DNA from: Folioceros fuciformis
Lineage: Eukaryota; Anthocerotophyta; Anthocerotopsida; Anthocerotales
DNA: 64,000 nt
Assembly (NCBI GenBank): GCA_049999805.1
Contig: JBNGIO010005880.1
Coordinates: 45,391-109,390, forward strand
Direction of reading: 5' to 3'
Shown: piece by piece, positions 11,125 through 24,425 of the stretch
How positions within the stretch are numbered: the stretch's first letter is position 1
Layout of the letters: every line of letters begins with the position of its first letter
Program-made: the position numbers and the translations under genes
The notes under the pieces: model-generated
The model's input: the letters and a program-made list of their open reading frames with translations, nothing else
Told to the model about the DNA's origin: nothing
Database searches by the model: none

Positions 11125-12444
11125 CCAACCAAAGGGAGGCCTACAAGGAAAGATGCTTTGCTTTACTCCTAAAACAAAGGACTCCAAAATGTAGGAACCC
11201 CTTAAGACGAAATATCTTCACCTCTGAGAATGAGTAACCCTTGCCAAAAGGAGGGATGCTTACTTAGAGAAAGATGCCCTCCTCTACTCCCGAGACAAAG
11301 ACTCCAAAATGCAAGAATCCCTTGCATCTTGTTATTGGAGATCACACTGCAGCTTCTAGCTTCCTGGTGCTGATGCAGCTGGTGGGCCTAACGTAATGGG
11401 AGTTAGAAGGACTGTCATGGCAAGGCCAAAGAAAACGACCATACAAAGATGACAAGGAGATTTATGCTACACATTGTCGTGTTTGTATCGTAATCATTAT
11501 CATTGTCCAAAATTTTATTAAAACATGTCCTAGCATGTATATTCCAATAATTCACCCGCATATCTAGACATTTAAAGAACATATCTCAAAGTTGGATGGT
11601 ACTTGGCCAAGGAGTTTGCTACTCATCGACTTCTTGAGCAAGTATAAGGGTGCATTTTAGGAGCAAAGATAAGGGTCCATCAAAGGCATAGGCTCCATAC
11701 ACAAACGTTCTCCAAATCAGGTCCTCTCGAGCGACACAAGCTAAAAATTCTGTGTCTGCGGTAGCGCGGAGCGCACAAAACCCTACAATCCGGTGTTTAG
11801 GGTGTTGATTGGCCCCTTACACCTGTTTAGGGTTTAGGGTTCTAGCAAGGACTCATAGAAGGAGAGGCTACGACCGATGGCTGTGCGCCAAGTGGTGGCC
11901 TATCCTTTCAGGCCACGGTCAGAAGTGGGAAGAACCGCGTTCGGCATTTACTGGAGGGAGAGCTGAGCAAACTCAGGGGATCTAAAAGCATGTTTGGCTC
12001 CCGATTGATCGAAGCTGATGGCCATTAGAAGCCATCGCCTAAGCGAACGAAACCGCTGCACGGAATCGTGGCTTAACCGGCTGTACCGTGTGTCGATTCG
12101 ACGGTGAGAGGTAAGTTAAGGCGGTTAACAAGTAAAGTAAGGGAGCCACCGCACAACAACGTGGATGAATCCTTGGGGATGGCACCCAACGTCCCTTCGC
12201 TTGACATAATGACCTGCTCAACAATAACAAGCACGAAAGCGCGCAGAGACTATAAAACTTGTGGGAAAGCATGAATTGCTAAGTCTCATGAATTTAAATA
12301 ATACTACAAAGAATGAAGTCGCCAGTGAAATCAAGAACACACTAGTGACCAGAAGCTTTTCTTGGGACCGAAAGGGGACGGCGATCAGAAACATGCTTCA
12401 CTACAAACTGTTAACCAACACGAGAGTCAACCCACATGCAATCA
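11125..12444. other. Intergenic region with short telomere-like motif
   Basis: No gene is seen. Two adjacent copies of the plant telomere heptamer TTTAGGG occur at about 11826-11839, with another at about 11795. This is an interstitial telomere-like trace or chance sequence. The end abuts the stop codon of the SUA-like gene. Confidence 0.4.
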
Positions 12445-15400
12445 TCACATCATTTCGTGATATCTTGCGAGGGCCTTCTTTTGGATTACGATTCGATAGC
12501 TGTCCCCCGGCTGAGTTTCAAACCGGGCATCGACTTTTCGCTGCTGTGCTTGACTACCTAGGCCTGCTCTCTCCCCCGATACCTGGGCCTGGACAGGCTC
12601 AACAATCCCAGTTCCTTCTTTCCCAAGGCCCTGCGGCAGACAACAAGCAGCTTTGAGCTATTTGCTAGATTTCTTGCCAAGGTGGAACACTTGTCAGCCA
12701 GTGTTAATGCAGAGGAAGCACCTCCATCCATACAAGTCCTCTAGGCTTCACAATTCTGACACATTATCTGTTCATACGCACCGAGCCTTCTTGCCAACCC
12801 ATGTTGCGAAGCATCCGGTTTCCGACATTCCTCTCATCAATCGCTCTCTCACCCGTAATGACCTCAAACGACTCTGCTTCTGGACCAGCTAATACTGGCC
12901 CCGAGCCAGCCCCAAGTGCTTTGGCTCCCACCCCTGGAGGAAAAGGCATGTCCAATCCTCGAGATCCTCCCACACCCCTGCTTCCAACACCTGGTGGGAA
13001 AGGCATCTCCCGACCTTCACAGTCACAAAGGCAGCATCAGAACACAATTCCAGCAATAACCCAGTTCAGGCAAGAGCGTTCCTAACATTAATCATACCTT
13101 TTTCCTTGATGTCATTATCTACTGCCAAATCACCGGGCAATGAATGGCCGTGCAGGTTTCGCCTTTCTGCTGCTCGGTCTCTATACCCTGATTGAGGGGT
13201 CTCTGAGAACCTTCGTTTTGTGCCAGCCATAGGGCCATATGACCCTAAAGCTGAAGCATCTGTCCTGAATGGAGGTGCTGTGCTTATTTCTGCACATACA
13301 GACACTGAAGGTAAGACTGAGGCAGAAGGGACGCTTGGGGCATAAGGAAGGCTTGAGGTTGAAGGGAGGCTTGAGCCAACTCCCAGGCCAGTACCAGCAC
13401 CTCTCCCTGCTCCTTTACCCATTCCTGATCCTGCAACCCCAGGGGAGTTGACTTGTCTGGGCCTCACGGCACTATCCGCAGAATGAAGATTTCCACCAAA
13501 GACATTCCCTGCCCCACGGCCCAGAGTGCTCATGCCACGTCCTACAGACTCTTTGTAGGTGATGTCAGCCTTAAATCTCGTTGCACTCATTTGGCTTGAA
13601 GTGGCCACTGTCGAGGAATTCTGAGAAAATTTGTCACTTGAGTTCACTGCACCAGTAGCAGAATCCTCAGGGACTGTCAAGCCTGCCTGCCCCTCATGCT
13701 GGCGCTGCTTCCACAGGGACAGAGACGAGGTTATCTTTTTCTTGCTGCCCATCACAGGACCTTTGCCAAGCCGAGCCTCCCGCTCTCTCTCCTTCATTTT
13801 CTCTTTTTCCTTCTTCACAGCAGCCTGTGCAGCAGCAGCAGCTGCTGCAACCTGCTCTGCAAGAGAGTGCTTCTTTTCTACACCTGTGTCTGGATCAACT
13901 AAATTAGTAGATGGGGGAGCAGAAATGACAGCCTTAGAGTGAACCTCTGCTGAGGCGTCACCACCCTTGTCATTCCCCACTGCTTTCACAGGATCTTTCA
14001 CTACCGAGTTGTCAACAGTCGGCTCGATGTAAGGTGTATATTGCTGAGTCTCTTGATCATACGTATACCAGACACCATTGTTACCATCATAGTACAAACC
14101 TGGAAACAGAGAAGTCACAAACGTGACAAGCAAAATCAAAATACACTACACGGAACCCGGATGAAAACACAAGATATGTCATCGATACATACACGACATG
14201 ACCATAAACACATCCTATGATCTACAGTCCTACCTCGGTGTCCATCGTAGTAGAATCCTGACGCAGAATCATAATAGTAGCCAGAAGCTTCATCCCAGAC
14301 AAAACCAGACTGGGGAGCCCTACTGCCTCCAGTGGAGGCTTGATCCGATACAGAGGCTTCACTTCCAACCACGTGCTGTGTGGTTTGACCTAACCTATCT
14401 CTCCCACCCATACCATTCTTGGTGTGGAAACTGTTGCCTGAGGCAAGCATACCAGATAGTGCACCACGTCCAGTGTCTTGGTCTGGATTGTATTCCTTCG
14501 GAGCCCAGCCAACTGAATCATACTGCACAAACATGTTCTGTTCCAGTGAGTGCCCAACACAGCTGGTTTGATAAATAGAAGGCCTTCCGAAACGGGGAAC
14601 ATGAAAGAGGACTCCCCGCCAGAAAGAATGAATGAAGAAACAAAACCTGCTGAGCAAAAGTTGCAGCTTCAATAGCAGCAGCTGCAGCTAGGCTGCACTG
14701 TGAGCCATGAATGCTCTTGGCAAAAGCTACCCTCAAACACTGTCCATTTTTTTCAAGTGCAGTCCCGTTTGTAGCCCCCAATGCCTTCGTAGCATCTTCT
14801 ATCTGTGTAGGAAAGGAGAATACACAGCTTGAACTTGCGCTTCATGATCAGGGATAAGGATCAAGCGCGGGCCTTCCTCTTTTCCTTCTAAACGAGCATA
14901 TACCACCCGATCAAGCAAAACATACCGAGTGAAAATGGACAAACGCAAAACCTTTCGACACATGGGTGAACTTGTCACGGACAAGGCGCAGATCCTGGAA
15001 CTCAACAAAATACAAATGTCAGGCGTAATCTGGAATCATTTTTGGAAAATCACAATCTGATGGGTGCTTACCTTTACATCTTACTCAGCAAACAAGCAAA
15101 GCATGCGCTCTCACAACATAGAAAAAGTAAACCTTACCTTTATTGGAGCATACTTTGAGAACTCATAATGCAGGGTTTCTTCATTGACACTTTCATCCAA
15201 ACCTCGTACAACCAGAACATGCGTTGGCCCTGCTCGACAATAATTGTTCAGCAAAACAATCGAGGACACCCTTCCCCCAATGAACACACACAGACCATCA
15301 GTGTTCAGAACCGTCACCTGCTTCAGCTCGCCTCAAAAAAGAGGCAGGGCCTGCAGATCCCAGATCAACCACTAAGGAGTCCTCAGACCGCCCCTCATTG

Positions 15401-17442
15401 CACTGTAGGCACATGACAATTCGGTCAGAAGAAATACTTCCCAAGATGACGCTCCTAAATTGAAGAACTAGAGGCACACCTGGAAGCACAATGTTCGACG
15501 TGCAAAGTTCACACATCCACAGACAGCACACATCCAATCAGTTACAGCTGAGCTTCCAGTTCGGCTAGAAAAACCGGCACCCACTTGTGGTGCTCCTGCA
15601 CCTCCAGTTGGTTTGCTACTGCAACAACACGTTGTAAACCTTAGCCCCAATCCGAGTAAGTGAATTGCCCCTGGGCATCTTAACTCTGGGCTACAATAGC
15701 TTAAGACAAACTGCCCAAGCCCTGATACTGATCTGCCAGTTCACCAGGGAATAACACACAACCATCACCAACAAACCTGTATTCAAAGAAGAGGCGTCGA
15801 CCGTCTACAACCAGCCCATCCCATCCAGCAGTATCCATCATCTTCTGGGCGGCCTCCTGGAAACCACCATACCAATGTCACCAGTTAGAACATCCGTCCC
15901 CAAGACAGCACTGGACAAAGCAGTGAAAGCAGACAGGTCCTACAACTTACCACAGAGTGAAAATCCACGAAGGCAAAACCCCTGGAAGCACCTGAGCTTC
16001 TCTCCTTTATTACTCTTACATGCCTCAAAGGACCAAAGTCAGCCTGTGAAGATGAAGCAAACCAATCCAAATATAGGCACTTCATAAGTTTTCGGGGAAG
16101 CATGTCTTGAACACATCCACGAATATCTCCTCGGTTCTCAGACCATGAACTGGAAGGGAATGGTCAGTCTCGAATCTAAAAGCGCGAGGACCACATACCA
16201 GAGCTTTGTACAGGTCATCTTCAACGATTTTTTGCGAAAGACCCTTCACCACGAGGGTCGCGGATGGAGCCTACAAATTCGAGTTTACACACAACCGAAG
16301 GTAATGGTCAAGCAACGAAAAGAAAACGAGAAGCTTGTACAATAAATGCCTGCCCAGCAGAAGGAGATCACTCCAAAAAACACTTGCTGGATCTCCAAAC
16401 TTCCAAAAAGAGTCATGCTCACCAAGGAAGCTCGATCCTGATACCGCACCAGATCACGATCTCTCCGCTTCTCAGCCCTCCCTTCGTGACGGGCATCCTC
16501 ATAACTGTCCTCCCGCCAGCTCCTGCTGTGCGTCCGAGGAGATCGCGATCTGCGCCCATCATGGCTAAACGATCGCGACCTATCCCGGCGCCGCTCTCTC
16601 TCAGGGCTGCAATCCCGTTCCCTGCTTCTGCTCCTCTCCCAATCCCTGTCTCTCCGCCTTCGCCAATCCCTTTCCCTCCTACCCCTCTCCCTGTCAGAGT
16701 CGTAGTCCCGGTGCCTGGAATACTCATGGTCCCCATCCCGGCTCCCCTCCCGACTACCTCTCAAACCCTTCCGATTGCTGTTGTACTCATAGTCGTCCCC
16801 ATCGAAACTATCTCGATCCCTGCTACTGTGCCTGCCAGCGGGTCTCTCATACCCGTAATCCCGATACCCTTCCACAAAGCCCGCCTTGTCGTGCCTCTGC
16901 GCCTCTCTAAGGAGAGCTATATCCTCCTCCAGCGAACGCCTCTGCACCGGTGGCCAAAGTGCCGCGAAATTCTGTGCCCCCATGGGAAAGCCGTCCCGCT
17001 CAAGAAGGACGTCCCTCTCAAAATGCGCTCTGGGATACGAGCTGTCGCGAGTCGCAAAGCCACCGTCCACTCTGGAAAATCCAGCTTCCCCTCTAGCGTA
17101 GCCAGTGTCCCCTCTAGAGTAGGCAGAAGCAGCAGCGGCATCTCCCCGCATGTAACTACTCTCTCCTCTGGGATACCCACCAGAGTCCCCCCGCTGGTAG
17201 CCAGCATCCCGCGCAAAAACTCCATCGACGAAAGCTCTGCCACCATAGGCTCCCCCATTTCTATCACAGCAACGAGAGGGGGTGAGAAATTGGTAGAAGT
17301 CCATAACTTCAACTCAAGAAGACACATCAGTTGGCCTGCGAACATACAAGCCTCCTCTGAACCCAAAGCCCTCGCAGTCTAGGTATGGCCCCAGGGAATC
17401 GTAGTCGCCGCTGCCTACCACGCGCGCATCCGCCTCGCTCAT
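12445..17442 (-). CDS. SUA: Splicing factor SUPPRESSOR OF ABI3-5 (SUA)/RBM5-RBM10 type
   Basis: Fourteen exons: 17442-17348, 17260-16423, 16270-16199, 16043-15951, 15856-15777, 15618-15480, 15402-15318, 15229-15138, 14994-14926, 14802-14647, 14522-14234, 14099-13098, 13014-12782 and 12630-12445. The frame is kept at every junction and gives 1142 aa. Domain order is that of the family: an Arg/Ser/Asp-rich N-terminal third, RRM1 (TLVVKGLSQ ... GFAFVDFHSV), a RanBP2 zinc finger (DWMCAVCGCVNFARRTLCFQC), RRM2 (HVLVVRGLDE ... KGFAFVHFHS), AKSIHG, an OCRE region of Tyr-rich octamers (GFVWDEASGYYYD, GLYYDGNNGVWYTYD), then a G-patch (NRMLRNMGWQEGSGLGKEG) and the C-terminal KALARYHEMM. SUA-type proteins act in the nucleus in 3' splice-site choice. 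Two copies of MPFPPGVG sit just before the G-patch. It converges with TRM9. Confidence 0.95.
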
Positions 17443-20166
17443 AATTCTTCAGCATCATCTTTCCCCGGGTTTCGCCGCTAGGGCTTGATGCATGTCTCCG
17501 CGACCTGGAGTTGCCATGCCATCCAAACTCCCCCCTAGGGTTATAGCTACGCCAGTCCGCTCTTTATCACCTACGATCCGCTCGATACCTTCCTGCCGCC
17601 GAGTACATATAGCTGCTAGCCGGATCTAAGACGACAGGTTCTCACGGGGAAGTTACTTTGTCTTTCTTATCGCTAATAATTCTATTCTATCATCTATATC
17701 ATAGTCTACTTAGCTGGGCGTGTATTAGATAATGGAGACTTTATCATGGAAGAAGAGACATAAGAGAGAGTCTACCGCATGCAGTAACTTTAAGTAGAGT
17801 AGTTCTTGTCTTCAAAGATAGAGAGGCCTTAACAAGTCTTATGGAGGCATGTAGAAGAAAAACTTGCTCCTCAATGTCTTCAACGAATACCTCTAAGATA
17901 TGCAAGTCCAAAATTAGGAAATGTGAGGATAAGATGGCGATAAAAATATGGGTCATCTTCTTAGGAAAGCCATTAGTGTTAAAGTTTTCAAGCTAATAGA
18001 CTAATGCCCCCGGAAGTAATACAAAGGCATGCATGTCTCTTGGCCAAGTCACTAACTACTTAGTCAAAAGTGTATGGGCCAATGATGTCCCTGAACATGA
18101 AACAAAATTTCTTGGATTGGAACTAGTTCGAATCTATATCTAGTCACTAAACTGAAGCTTCATGAGCATTCCAAACTCATTGGTGCCTTTCATGACTACA
18201 ATGTGGCCAATTGTGAATTAGGGCATGCATGCAAAATGGGTGGCCGCAGGTGTAGGTGAAGTTAAGGTGTTGGGGCAAGGCAATTAAGGCTTCTACGTTT
18301 GAATAGATGTTTAAGCATTATTGTTTAATGCAAATTAGCACAAGTCTTGTTCCTCCTATTTTTTTTCATGGAAAAAAGTTTGAAGTATGATAGCTTTGGC
18401 TGCTTATATGATTACAGGGATAAAAACAAGGAGCAAGCACAAGATGCCTCCTTGAGAAACACACGCTAATCCAATACTACCTGACTGAGCTCTTAAGGCT
18501 CTGAAAGCAAGCAGAACCTCGCACAGTCAAGAGGCCTCTACTCTGAAAACGGAAATAAGAAGAAAAAGCTACCCTCTCTAATAGAACGAGTGATTCCACC
18601 TTATTTCCCGGCCTATGGCAAGGAAGCCAACTTGTCTCCACTCCCTGCACTTGAACTTCCTCAGGGACGCTCATCTTATGTCCTCTGCCATAACGCTCAT
18701 CTTATGTCCTCTGCCATAATCAAAAATTGTTCCTAGATCTTCTAGGGCAAGGCCTTTACTATTAGTGGTCTTGTTCCTTGCATTGAGTGTGCGAGGTTGC
18801 ATTCGAGTAGCAAGAGGGGTGCTTAGTGATAGTGGTGTTCATGGTGATGGTAGCGATGTATATAGACTTTGAGAATGCTTGGGGCATGTGTTGCCTTTGC
18901 CACTAGCATCTCTTGGTAAAGCTCCAAGTTGTGAGCTAGCAAAAGCCCAAGCGTTAGTGGGCAAAATATGACTTTGCAAAGAGGGCACAAAAGACTGAGC
19001 AATTGGAGGGGGAGGATGAATGGAACACAGATACCGAACTAGACCTAGATGTAGAGGACTTGGAGGGACCAGAGGTTGTGAAAGGGGAAGACGAGGTGAG
19101 CAGGAAGGCATGGAGAGGGATGTCAAGGTTAGTGAAAACCCGCTATGCATGGCTCTTATGTATGACAAGGTGGTCAATCAGCTGTGTTTGTGTAGCTGGT
19201 AAGGTGGGAAAGTAGCAAGTTCGAGTAGTAGGAAGGAGAGGATGATTTCGAGTGGAATGAAGCATTTGGCCTCCCATAGCAGGAGGCTGAGGTGGGAAGA
19301 GTGCTCGGTAGCCAAGTGTTTGGCCACTGAGGGGACAGCACCAGGCATTGCTAGGGGTAGTCGCACACCTGGAGAGGCTAGAGCCTTATCAATAATGGGC
19401 TAGATGTGGGTGGAGAGTGGAGACACTAGATGCATTCGAGATAGGGCTACAAGGTTGGAATCAACTTTCCATGCAAATATGATAGTTGCTAGTCGGCATG
19501 TGTTCTTACCTATATTTGGTCGAAATGGACTTGAACTAGATGATTGACTTCATAGATAACGTGACACTTTTGCGAGCGTTGGTGCGAGTGTGTACAGTGT
19601 CATGGGTGTTAGGAGAAGTGGATATAGATCTTTATCCATAGGATTGTGGGAGGGAGGGGGCTCGAAGGCGAGAGCAGGGGATGTGCCCCATAGCACTTGG
19701 GGGCATTGTCGATCCAATAATAAAGCTTCGGAGTATCCTCTGATAGTGCACCGGACATGATTCCGGAGTAAGTAAGTTTTTTTTGTATTTAGCGAAGTCG
19801 AGACGACCGGAGGAAAACGCTTGCCGAACCTTAGTGAATGGACTAATAGTCGTTCGGACAAGACCAAGGCAAGTACTCTGGCAACATGCAGATGGTGGGG
19901 CGTAATCGTCCCGAGCGGTTGCAGTCGTGCCGAGTCAGCCATTGTAAAGTCTTACGCTTGAGAAAATCAGCCTTACGCTCCACTCATCGCCCCCTCTCCT
20001 TGCCTCGCCGTCCCACCTTCTTCCTCTCAACGAGTTTTTGCCTCCTAGTTTTCTTGTTCCGACTACCGTTTCTCTAATCTTGGGCAAGCCGACTCAAGCG
20101 TCTCCAACAACAGGATCTACACATCCACACTCCTTCTCCTTCGACACCAAGATCGCGCTCACGACC
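17443..20166. other. Gene-free, decayed intergenic DNA
   Basis: No conserved coding block is seen. There is a perfect 26-bp direct tandem duplication at 18668-18719 (core CGCTCATCTTATGTCCTCTG). The first few hundred bases must carry the SUA promoter. The segment from about 19.7 kb leads into the decayed element and may be its 5' end. Confidence 0.4.
18668..18719. repeat. 26-bp tandem duplication
   Basis: Two adjacent copies of a 26-bp unit beginning CGCTCATCTTATGTCC. A recent small slippage event in non-coding DNA. Confidence 0.8.
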
Positions 20167-22608
20167 ATGTCTCCAGGATACTTTCTTGAGGCCGGCAACC
20201 CCTGGCGCATCAACGCAAAACAGGTCCAGACACGGGCGTATCCCAGTTTCGCTCCGTGGATCACCACCGCCGATGATTTGATGGAGCCTGGGAGCTAGGA
20301 CTGTTTCAGTTTCCTTGGGCTATCAATTCCACAACCATCGTCTTGGAATTTGCCCGAACTATGCTGCGGTGCGCTTGAGGGAAAGTGGCCTCCGAGAAAG
20401 TACGAGACAACCCCACGTTGTGGACAGTACAAGTGATGAGGGAAATCTACCAACGACCTGCGGAGAAACGCAGAGGACTCTACCTCAACTCCCAACGGAA
20501 TAAGGAGTTCGTGAAGGAAGCCGCAACTGCACTCCTGGCAACAAACTCTACCAAGACCACCAATGGGTGGTTAATCCACGACTTAAAGGATCCTCGCATT
20601 CGAGGTGTGGCGCGTCTAATAGTGAACTAGTTGTTGGTCACCAAAACAGATCACATCACTGATGGGGTGTTGCTGCTGCTTTACAAACTAGCGAAGGGTA
20701 CCCCGATGGATTGGGGGAAAGTGGTAGCCCATCGGATTCAGTCTAATGTCCACAAGCTCAGGTAGGAGAAGCCTCCGCCCTCCGAGTTGGCGCCCTTTCT
20801 TTTCCACATTTGGGATCACTACAAAGTCCTGACGAACTTGGAAAGGGCGGCTCTTGCTAGGGTACCACTAGCCTCGACTACTTCATCTCCCTCCTTGGCA
20901 CCTGCTCCTCGGAAGAAGATGGCCACCCTAGTGGCGCAGCCCAAGGCTCTCCCCAGCACACCAGTCCCCCTGCCAGTATCAGGGCTATCGAAGGATAGCA
21001 ACCGAGTAGCTCCAGCATCTCCTTTTATGACTCCAGCACCCAACTCTCCTCCTTTGAAGTGAAAAGCGAACACTCCACCAACTCCAGCACTCTTGGCCAA
21101 GCGACGCGCTATCTGGGCGATGTCTATGGCAGGCTAGAGGTTTCCTATTTGGAGTGCTCCACCCCCACCAAGTTCATAGCCAAAGGACTTCCTACCTACC
21201 ATCGTAGGAGCAACAAAACCGCCCAGGACGCGAGAGGCACTTGACAAGATGGAGTTGGTCTGGCTAGCAGCCCAACTCAATTATAACGAGAAGCATGGAA
21301 TTGGGCCGTCCAGAGTGACACGGCCCCCTTTGCCGCATGGGAGAAAGAAAGGTCGAGGGCCTTGCTCTCCCAATCAGCCGCTCACTGGAGTAGTTCTGAC
21401 TCGTGCTCCTCAACTAGCCCAAGAGGAAATCGACTAGCGGAAGGCTTTACCAAGGTCAATCGTGCTGGAGGACCTTATCAAAGGAGGGATTACGGACCCT
21501 CATGCCATGAGGAGGGCGATTTGGACAACTTTTGGACGGACTCCCCTACCTCCCAATTACTGCTTCTTTACCAAAGCAACCGCAGAAGGGGCGACGCAAG
21601 CGGCCCAAGGTATCATCACCAGTGTAGCGGAGGGGATGGCTTGGTCCTTTAGGTAGGTCGCGGCTAGGGAAGGGGAAAACATTGCCCTCCGAAGAAGGAT
21701 GACTGAGTTGGCAACTTAGCTATCCGCTTTAAAGGAAAACGTTACCGGGCACACCGCCGGACTCCAGGAGGACTCCGAGAAATATCGACGAGAGCGAGAT
21801 CAGTGCTGATAGGAGCTTGAGGAACTCCAAGTGCAAGTTGCCAACTAGACGGCCAACCTGGAGAGGTAGTGGGGAGAGGTGCAAGAGGAGAACGTCTGAG
21901 CACAAGTAGTGATGGAGACCATCCACACGAAGGAGCGACAATCTTGGAGGAAGAGGGAGCTCAACATCCAAGAGGCTTGCAAACGGCATACGACGGATCG
22001 CGATAGGTACCGGAGAGAGCGGAACCAAGCCTTCGAGGCTGAAAAAGAAGCAATCCGAAAGGTAGCTGAGTTAGCTCAACAGCTGGAAGAGATGAAGGTC
22101 AAGCTCAGGGAGGGCTGCCCAAAAGGAAATTCGGACTCTCAAAGTGCACCTGGTCCAGATGCAGGAGAGTATGAGGACTCATGGGGATATGTGGGATGGA
22201 GAGTAGAAGGCACTGTTGAACCAGTCCAATACATTGCGGGCTCAGGTGCAAGATTTGGAGGCACGGCTCACGAAATTCGAAGCGCGGGAAGAACAGCAAG
22301 AGGTGGCCCTTGTCTAGGAGCAGACATAAGTTGTCGCCAACCTCCGCCTGCGAGAATCAGCCACCTCCACTTTGGTGGCTCTCGAGGAACTCCGACGTTA
22401 TGTGGCCTTGGCCACAGCGCAACATGCCGACCTTCTGGAAGCCAGATGGCGACTGGAGTATCGAACCCTTCAGAGGATGGTGGTGGACACAATCCAACAA
22501 CTAGATGACAGCCATGCCTTCTTCCACAGTGAGATACTTTGGGTTCTAAACGAAACAGCAGAGCCCGTAGCAATTACAACGGAGCCAGACTTACCCTCCG
22601 GCGAGTGA
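20167..22608 (+). pseudogene. Long decayed ORF, probable mobile-element protein
   Basis: From about 20385 to 22110 one reading frame carries protein-like sequence (for example EKVRDNPTLWTVQVMREIYQ, TPMDWGKVVAHRIQSNVHKL, ITDPHAMRRAIWTTFGRTPL). It is interrupted by roughly fifteen in-frame stops, mostly TAG. After one frameshift near 22.1 kb it continues to the stop at 22608. The C-terminal 300 residues are a strong coiled coil (RRERNQAFEAEKEAIRKVAE; LEARWRLEYRTLQRMVVDTI). Most stops sit where CAG (Gln) or CGA (Arg) is expected, as after C-to-T decay of methylated DNA. I do not recognise a named family. A gag-like or other plant transposon protein is my inference. A leading block, starting MSPGYFLEAGNPWRIN at 20167, may be its N terminus in another frame. 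Confidence 0.6.
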
Positions 22609-24220
22609 ACCGTCCCGGGCAATCCGACACTCCGGTCTCTCAGACCTCCTTCGTCAAATTTGCAGGGGCCTGAGGCAATCCATTCCCCTCTTAGGTAGGT
22701 ACCACCGAAAGCACCCCTACCAATTGATGTTTAGGGAACTCCCAAGGGACCCACCTCTCCCGCCAGATCCGTGGATGATGCTCCTTTGCCGGACCCCACC
22801 CCACCCACTCCACCGTCAACCCATTAAGGCTTGTGACAAGATCTAGCTGTCACACGATCCTCCCTAGGTACTCGTAGTTATGTGGCACTTAGCTTTCTTT
22901 TTACAGTCATGCATGCCGTCCGGACTTGGGATCCAGTGATGTATAAGTATCCCCTGGTTGAGAACAATAGAGAGTGCGCTTGGGAATAACACTCCGCCAA
23001 CTCATCTGTTCTCGTCACCCGCTGGTCTCTCTTTTCTGACCCGTGTAGGTTTCTACCAGAGTTCGCGAGCAAGAGTGCAACCCGCTCCGGGGCATACAGC
23101 CTCGGCAAATGCTTAGAGGCATGCGAGTGAGAGACACAACCGGGAGGACTTCGACCGTGGAATTCGTGTAGCCTACGGTGGAAAGTTGACAAAGAGTCAA
23201 GGTGCTCGAGGACCGGACTCGGCAACCCTGACTATAGCGACCCAGACTAGGTGTTCCCATTTGGATATGGCGATTGTCCACGTTAGGACATCGGACTTCT
23301 GTTAGCGGATTGTTGCTCACATTTTGTATCCTACGGACCATTCTGCCAGTGCCCTCGCCCGCCCCGTTTTCTCGCCTAAGGAGCCTTGCCCGGCCTCCGG
23401 TCGAGAGGCCACACCGATGATCCGACCTGGGCAAAGCAAGGATCGATAGGCATGGATGAGAGACGGCGGGCAAGGTTCATAGACGCAATGAGCACAAGGT
23501 TGGACAATGCCTTCAATGGTTAAAGCAATAGAAGGATGTGCCTCGAGTAGTGAAAAGGGAATTGTGCGATGAGGTGTTAGACTTGTTTTTTGAGCTAGGA
23601 AGAGCGAGTGTGAGCAAGCTATTCTCACAAGTAACGCGCAGAAGGAACGCAAGGTGCATTGCAAACGTGAAGGTGGTCGTGTTAGAAGAGAGCTAGAAAG
23701 GTGCCTTGAATATAGACCATAGACCATGGAGAACAAATTACAAATGGTAAAACGATGCAGTCGGATGGGCACAAATGCAACTTCAATAGAATGGAGGATT
23801 TTTGACGAGCCAAGCCTAACAATTAAGGTAGCAAATGGTTAAGGGATGTAAGGATGAGATGTCGAACAGGTATGGGCCTTGAACCGAACAATAATAACGG
23901 GGCTTGGAGTTATGTGAGGTGGAAGGGGAGGAAGTATGTGTGATATAGAGAGAGAAGGAGGATGGGGCCAAACGTGGACCTTATTCAATGCACATATGAG
24001 GGAGTCGAGGTGAGATCCTTCCACTATGCATAGCATGGGAGTAAAATGTGTGGGCATGGAGAGCGACACACACACGAGACCCTTCAGACATAATGGAGTA
24101 ATAGGGAACTCTCAATGAGGGAGAGCAATGGCAATTGGAGGGGTGTAGGGGAGGCGACAAATAAAGATGGCGATGGAAAGGGCGTAGGGGATGTAGAGGA
24201 GGAGGCCTTAGATGTCAGCT
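22609..24220. other. No gene seen
   Basis: This repeat-rich spacer has no recognisable coding block. It probably belongs to the same decayed insertion as the upstream pseudogene. Confidence 0.4.
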
Positions 24221-24425
24221 ATGGAAACCCTCTGCCTAGAGCCGTGGAAACCCTCTGCCAAAAGCCGTAGAAACCCTCTGCCAAAAGCCGTAGAAACCCT
24301 CTGCCTAGAGTCGTGGAACTCCTCTGCCTAAAGCCGTGGAAACCCTCTGCCAAAAGTTGTGGAAATGCTTTACCAAAAGCCATGGAAACCTTATGCCCAA
24401 AGCCATGTAAACCCTCTACCGAAAA
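24221..24425. repeat. 21-bp tandem repeat, about ten copies
   Basis: The unit is close to GCCGTGGAAACCCTCTGCCAA and is repeated about ten times with increasing divergence to the right. It marks the boundary between the GC-moderate left part and the AT-rich island. Confidence 0.9.

Noticed and set aside
16264-17382. Plus-strand 372-codon open frame
   Set aside because: It is the antisense of the Arg/Ser/Asp-rich SUA exon 2; the codon bias of the RS repeat keeps the opposite strand open. No conserved motif.
20385-22608. Gene with recoded TAG or U-to-C editing of stops
   Set aside because: U-to-C editing is organellar and no recoding is known for plant nuclear genes; a frameshift is also present, so decay is simpler.
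24221-24425. CRISPR-like array
   Set aside because: The 21-bp units are contiguous with no unique spacers, and the genome is eukaryotic.
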